Source: Acidobacteriaceae bacterium
Lineage (GTDB): Bacteria > Acidobacteriota > Terriglobia > Terriglobales > Acidobacteriaceae
Length of the DNA: 11,069 nt
NCBI GenBank assembly: GCA_003140785.1
Contig: PLKY01000379.1
Location: 135 to 11,203, forward strand
Reading direction: 5' to 3'
Positions 1-5,216 of the stretch are shown one piece after another (the first letter of the stretch is position 1; each line of letters opens with the position of its first letter). Both the position numbers and the translations under genes were made by a program. The notes under the pieces are model-generated. The model did no database searches and was not told the origin of the DNA. It was given only the letters and a program-made list of their open reading frames with translations.

Positions 1-92
1 GGCCCGCAGGCATACATGCGCAGCGTTTTGCCATCCGAGGGCGCCAGTTCATCCAGTTGTCCCGAGAGGGTGTTGAAGAGGCGGAGAGTCAT
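1..92 (-). CDS. cysS: Cysteinyl-tRNA synthetase, N-terminal fragment (cut by window edge)
   Basis: The reverse strand from 92 down to 1 gives 30 residues starting MTLRLFNTLSGQ and running to RMYACG, with a Pro codon begun at the edge. This is the characteristic start of cysteinyl-tRNA synthetase (short beta strand, then M-Y-x-C-G-P-T-V-Y). Cys29 is at the position of the active-site zinc ligand that recognises cysteine. The enzyme charges tRNA-Cys in the cytoplasm. The ATG at 92-90 has only a weak Shine-Dalgarno stretch upstream. The rest of the gene, with the HIGH-type motif, lies to the left of the window. It diverges from the methyltransferase at 264. The identification rests on 30 residues, but the pattern is very characteristic. 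Confidence 0.85.
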   Translation of the reverse strand, partial: MTLRLFNTLSGQLDELAPSDGKTLRMYACG

Positions 93-263
93 TACGTCTT
101 ACTGGCGCTCGAATTCACGGTAATTTGGTGCAATACTCACTCCGATTGTAGCAGCGTAAAATATTGCGCGATTTCTATTCAATTCCTGCAATTGCACAGC
201 CCGCCTGGTGTATAGATGTGTTGAGACTCCCCCCATCATTGTCTCTCCACCTGAAAGGAGGAT
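93..263. promoter_or_regulatory. Divergent intergenic region cysS / methyltransferase
   Basis: This 171-bp AT-richer spacer lies between two divergent genes, so it should hold both promoters. On the minus strand TACAAT (150-145) is a good -10 match about 45 nt ahead of the cysS start's expected 5' end, but no convincing -35 sits 16-18 nt upstream of it. On the plus strand only weak hexamers are visible (TTGCGC 164-169 with TGCAAT 187-192, 17-nt spacing). No hairpin, riboswitch or T-box-like structure was recognised. Confidence 0.35.
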
Positions 264-1040
264 ATGGAAAGCGAAGTTCTGTCTCTGCTCTGTGACCCTG
301 ATTCGCGCTACGAGTTCGAGTTGGAAGGGAGTACTCTCCGCAACACCGCAACGGGCCGCGTCTATCCTATCCGCGATGGCATTCCTTTGTTTGTCAGTAC
401 GTTAACCGGATCGAATCTGAAGTATCAGTCTTTGTACGATCGTATCGCCCCTGGCTACGACCTGGCCGAAACGCTCTACTACTGGATCAAGCGCAAACCG
501 AATTACCGCCACGAGGTCGTCGCCGAACTCGAAATCGCTCCCGGTGCGCGGGTGCTTGAAGTCGGTGTCGGCACCGGTGCAAACCTCCGCTATCTCCCTC
601 AGGACATTGATTTTTATGGCCTCGATCTCTCCTGGAGCATGTTGCACAAATTCCGCAAGAAACTCAAGAAATGGCGTCGCAACGCCCAGCTTTTCCAGGG
701 AGAGGCCTCCCGGTTGCCTTTTCGCGCCGAGGTCTTCGATTGCGTCTTCCATGTCGGCGGCATCAATTTCTTCTCCGACCCCGCCCGTTCCATCCGCGAA
801 ATGATATGGGTGGCCAAACCAGGAACCAAGATCGTGATCGTCGACGAAACCGAAAAGGTCGTCCGCGATCACTACCAGAAGAACCCGGCCACCAAGGCTT
901 ATTTCCCGCCAGGCACCGAAGCCGTCCGCTGCCCCATCGATCTGGTTCCCGAAGAGATGCAAGAGATCAAAGCCCGCGAAATCGCCGACGGCAAGCTCTA
1001 CTGCCTCACCTTTCGCAAACCAGCCGCCCCCGCCCGATAG
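264..1040 (+). CDS. Class I SAM-dependent methyltransferase with degenerate N-terminal zinc-ribbon-like segment
   Basis: The product has 258 residues. Residues 6-43 follow the layout of the Trm112/RlmA-type zinc ribbon that precedes many methyltransferases (L-L-C-x-P ... V-Y-P-I-x-D-G-I-P-L-F), but only Cys10 of the usual four cysteines remains. A Rossmann methyltransferase domain follows. Motif I is VLEVGVGTGAN (97-107), an acidic residue ends strand 2 (GLDLS, D121), LPF is at 151-153 and the strand-4 region is FDCVFHVGGINFF (158-170). The pattern resembles UbiE/COQ5-type enzymes (Methyltransf_11), and the substrate cannot be told. AAAGGAGG at 254-261 is a very strong ribosome site but only 2 nt from the ATG. 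No better in-frame start exists. It converges on the membrane protein gene with a 10-nt gap. Confidence 0.85.
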   Translation: MESEVLSLLCDPDSRYEFELEGSTLRNTATGRVYPIRDGIPLFVSTLTGSNLKYQSLYDRIAPGYDLAETLYYWIKRKPNYRHEVVAELEIAPGARVLEVGVGTGANLRYLPQDIDFYGLDLSWSMLHKFRKKLKKWRRNAQLFQGEASRLPFRAEVFDCVFHVGGINFFSDPARSIREMIWVAKPGTKIVIVDETEKVVRDHYQKNPATKAYFPPGTEAVRCPIDLVPEEMQEIKAREIADGKLYCLTFRKPAAPAR

Positions 1041-1050
1041 CCGCTCGCCA

Positions 1051-1695
1051 TCAGACTCTGTTCCTCCACAGTGTGGGCAGATTCAAGATCGCCCACACGC
1101 CCCCACTGGAGCAGGCCAAGATCTCCACCAGCCGGTCCTTGAGCGTAATCATGAATACGATCATGCTGACAAACATTCCCCACTTTGCTGCCTGCTGGCG
1201 AATGGCTACGCCCCATTTTGCGGCTTTCCAGTTCGGCTGAACTTCCGCAGGTCGTGCATCCGAAGTTTGTCCCGGTCGCGTCTCCGCATTTTCGCGCCGC
1301 ACAAGGCGAACGATGCGCACCAACTCGCCGCAAACCAGCAGAAAAAATCCCGCCAAAGGCACGAGAGAAGCAAATCCCACGGCATAAAGAAACTCGCCGA
1401 GGGATCGCCTGCGAATTCTTTCTGAGTCGTCCTTGCCAGGAATCCATTGATTGTTCCGGGCAGTTTCCTCGCGTCGATAGAACGCGTCGGCCGTCGTGCA
1501 GAGCACCGCACCCACGCCAATCAGTATCGTGCCAACAAAAAAGAAGCCGTGCTCTAGTGCTCGCCGATCCGGGCTCGCCTTGATCAATCTCCAAACCACA
1601 TCGTCGGGATCGAAGAGATAGGTAGCAACCGCCGCCGCAATCAATCCATGACGGATCAAGGTCGGATGGCGCCACTCAAAATCGGTCGCCTTCAT
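1051..1695 (-). CDS. Conserved-type multi-pass membrane protein, function unknown
   Basis: The product has 214 residues and I do not recognise the family. Hydrophobic segments are visible at about residues 12-28, 50-68, 102-124, 172-185 and 188-205, so it should be an inner-membrane protein. A basic, arginine-rich linker lies at 75-98 and a charged soluble loop at 127-165. A short AAKWG motif occurs twice (159-163 and 169-173). The ATG (1695-1693) lies 10 nt after the tsaD stop on the same strand, so it is probably the last gene of the hicA-hicB-tsaD operon; its own ribosome site is weak. A competing reverse-strand frame over 998-1675 is less membrane-like and starts inside tsaD-distal sequence without a good ribosome site. 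The coding call is firm and the function is open. Confidence 0.75.
   Translation of the reverse strand: MKATDFEWRHPTLIRHGLIAAAVATYLFDPDDVVWRLIKASPDRRALEHGFFFVGTILIGVGAVLCTTADAFYRREETARNNQWIPGKDDSERIRRRSLGEFLYAVGFASLVPLAGFFLLVCGELVRIVRLVRRENAETRPGQTSDARPAEVQPNWKAAKWGVAIRQQAAKWGMFVSMIVFMITLKDRLVEILACSSGGVWAILNLPTLWRNRV
1071..1098. repeat. Perfect 8-bp inverted repeat near the convergent gene ends
   Basis: GTGTGGGC (1071-1078) and GCCCACAC (1091-1098) form a perfect stem with a 12-nt loop. It lies 30 nt beyond the methyltransferase stop and inside the 3' end of the membrane protein gene. No T run follows on either side, so it is not a classical intrinsic terminator. It could still stabilise or end the methyltransferase transcript, because the two genes are only 10 nt apart and no other terminator is visible. 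Confidence 0.35.
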
Positions 1696-1705
1696 TCTGC
1701 CGTTC

Positions 1706-2995
1706 TCACCGGCCCAGCACCAACGACGGATCGGCCGTCAGATCCGGCGGCGCAAACTCCCCGGCCACATACCGCGGCCAGGCCGCCGCCGCAATCATCG
1801 CGGCATTATCTGTCGAAAGCGCCGGCGTAGGAAACGCAATCCCAATCCCGCGCCGCGACGCCTCTGCCGTGAACCGCTCGCGCAACTCCCGATTGGCCGC
1901 AACGCCCCCTGTCACCAGGATCCGCTCAGCATCCAGCGCCTCTGCCGCGGCAAAAGTCTTCTTCATCAAATCGCCTACCACCGCATGTTGAAAGCTGGCG
2001 ATCAGGTCGAGCGTGGTCGGATCGCAGGTCGCGAGAGCCTCTTCAATCGTCGGTCGCGCGGGTGCATCAGGTCCTGTAAACAATGCCTCACGCCGTGCCT
2101 CCGCCTCCGGACGTAAATGATGCAACTCGACGTAGCGAAGCACCGCCGTCTTGATCCCCGAAAACGAAAACAGAAAATGCGGATCGAGCGCAGAAATCGG
2201 CGCCGCTGTTGCGCCTTTGGTCCGAGGAGCCTTGCCGCCAAGATGCACCTTGGCCTTGAACTGCGCAAACGAAAACGGCACCGCCCGTGGATCGCCAAAA
2301 CGCGCCAGCCCATCGATCCAAGGCCCGCCGGGATAACCCAGCCCCAGCAACTTCGCCACCTTATCAAAGGCCTCGCCCGCCGCATCGTCCAGCGTGCGGC
2401 CCACAAGCGCATACCTCCACGTTCCACTCTCCGGCCGCGCCAAATACAGATGCGTATGCCCGCCCGAAACAACCAACGCCAGCGCAGGTTCCGCTTCCAC
2501 AATAGCGTTGTCATCCTGAGCGAAGCGCGTATGGGGCGCCGGCGCGCCCGCGATGGGGAAAGTGGAGCGAAGGAGCTGCTTCTCCGGACTTTCCCCCGCC
2601 AATCTGGCCTGCCGCTCTTCCAGCAGCACAGCATGAATATGCCCTTCCAGATGATTCACGGCAATCAACGGTAGTCCCTGCGCAAACGCCAGCGCCTTCG
2701 CATAAGTGATACCCACAAGCAGCGCCCCAGCCAACCCCGGCCCGCTGGTCACAGCAATCGCGTCGAGATCAGCCAGCACGACTCCAGCCTCGGCCAGCGC
2801 CGCCCGCACCACCGGCACAATCGCACGCAAATGCTCGCGGCTAGCCAGCTCCGGCACCACGCCGCCATACTTCGCGTGCGTCGCAATTTGCGACGCCACT
2901 ACCGACGACAGAGTGCGCGCGCCGCGCTCCACCACCGCCGCAGCCGTCTCATCACACGAGCTCTCAATGCCCAAAATCAGGCCGCGTCCGCTCAC
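1706..2995 (-). CDS. tsaD: tRNA N6-adenosine threonylcarbamoyltransferase (t6A37 synthesis)
   Basis: TsaD transfers the threonylcarbamoyl group from TC-AMP to A37 of ANN-decoding tRNAs in the cytoplasm, working with TsaB and TsaE; it is essential in many bacteria. Visible motifs from a GTG start at 2995: ESSCDET (11-17), the metal-binding H-x3-H (H115, H119), VSGGHT (176-181), DDAAGEAFDK (203-212), FSFSG (276-280), TGGVAAN (362-368) and STDN with metal ligand D396. The product has 429 residues against about 340 usually. Extra segments are at about 136-167, 250-272 and 296-328; the first is repeat-encoded. The frame is open to 3148, but that extension lies wholly inside hicB, while the GTG at 2995-2993 overlaps the hicB TGA and begins just before the family's conserved start. 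I therefore chose GTG, with coupling to hicB. Confidence 0.95.
   Translation of the reverse strand: MSGRGLILGIESSCDETAAAVVERGARTLSSVVASQIATHAKYGGVVPELASREHLRAIVPVVRAALAEAGVVLADLDAIAVTSGPGLAGALLVGITYAKALAFAQGLPLIAVNHLEGHIHAVLLEERQARLAGESPEKQLLRSTFPIAGAPAPHTRFAQDDNAIVEAEPALALVVSGGHTHLYLARPESGTWRYALVGRTLDDAAGEAFDKVAKLLGLGYPGGPWIDGLARFGDPRAVPFSFAQFKAKVHLGGKAPRTKGATAAPISALDPHFLFSFSGIKTAVLRYVELHHLRPEAEARREALFTGPDAPARPTIEEALATCDPTTLDLIASFQHAVVGDLMKKTFAAAEALDAERILVTGGVAANRELRERFTAEASRRGIGIAFPTPALSTDNAAMIAAAAWPRYVAGEFAPPDLTADPSLVLGR
2507..2585. repeat. Dispersed-repeat copy read in frame inside tsaD
   Basis: The plus strand here begins GTTGTCATCCTGAGCGAAGC and ends with GAGCGAAGGAGCTGCTTC. A GC-only palindromic centre (GGCGCC 2535-2540 next to GGCGCGCC 2541-2548) lies in between. 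This TCATCCTGAGCGAAG ... GAAGGA layout is a dispersed intergenic repeat I know from acidobacterial and other genomes. On the tsaD strand it encodes about residues 138-163, including FPIAGAPAPHTRFAQDD. It sits between the H-x3-H motif and VSGGHT, where ordinary TsaD has only a few residues. The reading frame continues on both sides. The exact repeat ends are estimates. Confidence 0.65.
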
Positions 2996-3315
2996 CGGGC
3001 GCTTTCGATCTGGCGAGAGATCCACCGGCTCAGGCTCACCCCCTCGACCGCCGCGCGCAAAGCCGCCTTGCGGTGGAGTTCCGGTTCGGTGCGCACCAGA
3101 ATCTTTCCATTGAACGGCCGATCGGGCTTCTGGCCGGTCTCTGCGCACAGTTTCAGGTAAGAGTCGATGCTCTGGCGAAAGGCGCGCGCTAACTCCTTGG
3201 CCGTCTTTCCTTCGAAATGAATCACGTCCCTCAGCCCTACGACAGTTCCGGAGAAAGTGTTCTCATCCGGATCAAAATCAATCGGACCGGGACTGTAACC
3301 CTTGTATTCCATCAT
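2992..3315 (-). CDS. hicB: HicB-family antitoxin with ribbon-helix-helix C-terminus
   Basis: The product has 107 residues. The N-terminal part (about 1-55) is the HicB partial RNase-H-like fold: MMEYKGY start, F-S-G-T-V-V-G-L-R-D, then G-K-T-A-K-E-L and a helix with S-x-D-x-Y. The C-terminal part (about 70-104) is an Arc-type ribbon-helix-helix: a KILVR strand, two helices and a turn at EGVSLSRW. In the family, HicB binds and blocks HicA and represses the operon through its DNA-binding domain. Its ATG (3315-3313) overlaps the hicA TGA (3314-3312), and its own TGA (2994-2992) overlaps the tsaD GTG, so three genes are chained by stop/start overlaps. A second ATG follows directly (M2) and could also serve as the start. 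Confidence 0.9.
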   Translation of the reverse strand: MMEYKGYSPGPIDFDPDENTFSGTVVGLRDVIHFEGKTAKELARAFRQSIDSYLKLCAETGQKPDRPFNGKILVRTEPELHRKAALRAAVEGVSLSRWISRQIESAR

Positions 3316-3566
3316 GGCTTCACCCCTGCGTTCATCAGGAACTGGCGAACGGCATCAACCGCGCCCTTCTTGGTTTCAGGTCGAGGGTGCGGACGATGAA
3401 AAACTGCCGTCACACCATTCAGCTTCGCGGCAACGCGGCTTCCTGCACGTTCCATAACCTCGCCTCCCAATGACCGTATCAGCGATTCAATCGCCCTCCA
3501 CCGAATGTCCGCCCTAGTCGGACGTGCAAAGATGGCGTTCAGCGTGGCCTGTTGTGTTTTGTTCAC
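3312..3566 (-). CDS. hicA: HicA-family mRNA interferase toxin (longer subfamily)
   Basis: The product has 84 residues, starting MNKTQQATLNAIFARPT, typical of the longer HicA subfamily. A helix-rich start (22-34) is followed by GSRV (42-45) and the strand region FHRPHPRPETKKG (56-68), with a final helix (69-82). Family members are ribosome-independent mRNA interferases held in check by HicB. The active-site histidine that closely follows Gly-Ser in characterised HicA proteins is absent here (GSRV), although H57 and H60 remain. The start is GTG at 3566-3564 with no recognisable Shine-Dalgarno sequence, and it matches the family's usual N-terminus. The gene overlaps hicB by 4 nt. It is divergent from cca with about 155 bp between them. 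Confidence 0.9.
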   Translation of the reverse strand: MNKTQQATLNAIFARPTRADIRWRAIESLIRSLGGEVMERAGSRVAAKLNGVTAVFHRPHPRPETKKGAVDAVRQFLMNAGVKP

Positions 3567-3581
3567 GGCAAGGAATCGTAA

Positions 3582-3602
3582 GCCGGTCTTTCATTGACCG
3601 GC
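3582..3602. repeat. Perfect 7-7-7 dyad in the hicA leader
   Basis: GCCGGTC (3582-3588), a 7-nt spacer and GACCGGC (3596-3602) form a perfect inverted repeat ending 15 nt before the hicA start codon. In the leader RNA it would form a strong hairpin close to the hicA start. As DNA it could be a second HicB site at the transcription start. Its sequence differs from the neighbouring dyad at 3611-3631. Confidence 0.6.
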
Positions 3603-3604
3603 CA

Positions 3605-3632
3605 CTAATATGATAGCAGATTTCGCTATCAA
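3605..3632 (-). promoter_or_regulatory. Probable hicAB-tsaD promoter
   Basis: Reading the minus strand, TTGATA (3632-3627, 5 of 6 to TTGACA) and TATTAG (3610-3605, 4 of 6 to TATAAT) are separated by 16 nt. The dyad at 3611-3631 fills the whole spacer, as expected for an autorepressed promoter. The expected transcript start is near 3598, giving a leader of about 30 nt before the hicA GTG at 3566. Confidence 0.6.
3611..3631. promoter_or_regulatory. Perfect 7-7-7 dyad, likely HicB operator
   Basis: TGATAGC (3611-3617), spacer AGATTTC and GCTATCA (3625-3631) form a perfect inverted repeat located exactly between the candidate -35 and -10 of the hicA promoter. Ribbon-helix-helix antitoxins bind such dyads as dimers of dimers. 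That HicB is the binder is inference from position and family. Confidence 0.55.
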
Positions 3633-3721
3633 GAGGACTCGAACGAACAACCGGCGTTTGGCCGAACGGACAATGTTCAGACTCACACTTGACCGAACCG
3701 GGCGACAATGGACGAAGAGTC

Positions 3722-5110
3722 ATGCACACCTCGCCCCAATTCGCATCCGCCTTGCATATCCTGAAGACTCTGCGCGTAGCGGGCTTCGATGCGTACCTCG
3801 CCGGCGGCTGCGTGCGCGACCTGCTCCTCGGCCGCGAGCCCGCCGACTACGACGTAGCCACCAGCGCCACGCCTAACGTCGTGCTCGATATGTTTCCGCG
3901 CACCTTCGCCGTGGGCGCGCACTTCGGCGTGGTTCTGGTTGCTGCCGAGCCTGAGAAGTCTTCGAAAGAGTCCGCCCCACCGCAGGTGGAGGTCGCCACC
4001 TTCCGCTCCGACGGCATCTACTCCGACGGCCGCCACCCCGACGAAGTCCGCTACACCCTCAGCGCCGCCGAAGACGTGCAACGCCGCGACTTCACCATCA
4101 ACGGCCTGCTATTGGATGCCCTACGGGCCGCGGACTTTTGGACCGCGCCCGCGAAGTTGCGATCTGCCGTAGTGGACCACGTCGGCGGCCTGGCCGACCT
4201 CGATGCCGGCATCATCCGCGCCATCGGCCGCCCCGAGCGCCGCTTTCAAGAAGACCAACTCCGCCTGCTGCGCGCCGTCCGCTTCGCCGCGCGCTTCGGA
4301 TTTGAAATCGAACCCGCCACTCACGCCGCCATCCGCGCTCTCGCCCCGCGCATTCACGCAGTCAGCCGTGAGCGTGTCCGCGACGAGCTTACCAAGATGC
4401 TCACCGAAGGCCACGCCCGCCGCGCCTTTGAACTGCTCGATAAAACCGGCCTCCTCGCCGAAGTCCTACCCGAAGTCGCGCGCATGAAAGGCGTCGCGCA
4501 ACCGCCGCAATTCCACCCCGAAGGCGACGTATGGGTCCACACGCTTTTGCTCCTGGCTCAGCTTCCACCCGGCTGCCCGCTCACGCTCGCCTGGGGCGCG
4601 TTGCTCCACGACGCGGGCAAGCCACCAACCTTCCGCGTCGCGCCCGACCGCATCCGCTTCGACGGCCACGTCGAAGTCGGCATCGCCATGGGCGCCGAAA
4701 TCTGCCGCCGCTTCCGCTTCTCCAACGACGAAACGCGTATGATCCTCGCGCTGATCGAAAACCACATGCGCTTCGCAGACGCCCCGCGTATGAAAGCCTC
4801 CACACTCAAGCGCTTCTTTCGCCTCGAAAACTTCGACCAGCATCTCGCATTGCACCGCATGGATTGCCTCGCCGCCCGCGCCAATCTCGACATCTGGAAT
4901 CTCGTTCGCGAACGCTACGAATCCACGCCCGAAGAACTGGTCCGCCCCAAGCCGCTCCTCACCGGCCGCGAACTCATCGCCGCCGGCTACGCACCCAGCC
5001 CCCAGTTCCAGCAGATGCTACGCACCGTGGAAGACGCGCAACTCGAAGGCACGATCGCAACGACCGGTGAAGCCCTCACCCTCATCCGCGAGCGATTTCC
5101 CCAAACGTGA
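3722..5110 (+). CDS. cca: CCA tRNA nucleotidyltransferase / poly(A) polymerase family protein with HD domain
   Basis: This class II nucleotidyltransferase most likely adds or repairs the 3' CCA of tRNA; a poly(A) polymerase role cannot be excluded from sequence alone. The product is 462 residues from ATG 3722. The catalytic signature is LAGGCVRDLLLG (27-37), followed by the metal-binding D-x-D pair D42/D44 (ADYDVATSA). RRDFTINGL (121-129) and the nucleotide-selecting E-D-x-x-R-x-x-R (177-184) follow. The C-terminal HD domain has H273, H296-D297 (LLHDAGK) and later histidines (H316, H348), so a phosphohydrolase activity is possible. An alternative TTG start at 3689 would add 11 residues; I prefer the ATG because the fold starts soon after it and GAAGAG precedes it, though both ribosome sites are weak. 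A short charged insert (76-89) is present. Confidence 0.92.
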   Translation: MHTSPQFASALHILKTLRVAGFDAYLAGGCVRDLLLGREPADYDVATSATPNVVLDMFPRTFAVGAHFGVVLVAAEPEKSSKESAPPQVEVATFRSDGIYSDGRHPDEVRYTLSAAEDVQRRDFTINGLLLDALRAADFWTAPAKLRSAVVDHVGGLADLDAGIIRAIGRPERRFQEDQLRLLRAVRFAARFGFEIEPATHAAIRALAPRIHAVSRERVRDELTKMLTEGHARRAFELLDKTGLLAEVLPEVARMKGVAQPPQFHPEGDVWVHTLLLLAQLPPGCPLTLAWGALLHDAGKPPTFRVAPDRIRFDGHVEVGIAMGAEICRRFRFSNDETRMILALIENHMRFADAPRMKASTLKRFFRLENFDQHLALHRMDCLAARANLDIWNLVRERYESTPEELVRPKPLLTGRELIAAGYAPSPQFQQMLRTVEDAQLEGTIATTGEALTLIRERFPQT

Positions 5111-5119
5111 CGAAGCGCA

Positions 5120-5148
5120 CTGCCAAGCGTATTGGCCGATGCGATAAA
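5120..5148 (+). promoter_or_regulatory. Weak promoter candidate before the DUF4914-type gene
   Basis: CTGCCA (5120-5125) and GATAAA (5143-5148) are 17 nt apart, each matching 4 of 6 consensus bases. The gap after cca is 106 nt, so a separate promoter is plausible, but read-through from cca is equally possible because no terminator is visible. Confidence 0.25.
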
Positions 5149-5216
5149 GGATTTCGGGCCCCTTTGGCTTCAAAAGACCCGTCACGCAACATCCGCTCCC
5201 CGGAAAGCGAGTAATC

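Noticed and set aside
998..1675. Alternative minus-strand frame of 225 codons across the membrane protein gene
   Set aside because: The overlapping frame 1051-1695 gives clean hydrophobic segments, directly follows tsaD and avoids overlapping the methyltransferase; the alternative looks like a frame-shifted shadow.
2996..3148. Upstream extension of TsaD to an ATG-region start near 3148
   Set aside because: It overlaps hicB completely in another frame, has low-complexity Arg/Gly/Pro sequence, and TsaD homologs begin just before ESSCDET.
3632..3662. tRNA-like stretch (TTCGAGTCC on the minus strand close to a 7-bp repeat resembling an acceptor stem)
   Set aside because: The T stem does not pair around TTCGAGT, the two 7-mers are in the wrong order for an acceptor stem, and no anticodon or D arm can be drawn. 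It is not a tRNA and I see no clear att site.
3514..3729. 71-codon minus-strand frame covering the hicA promoter region
   Set aside because: It covers the promoter, both dyads and the hicA start in another frame, with no recognisable domain.
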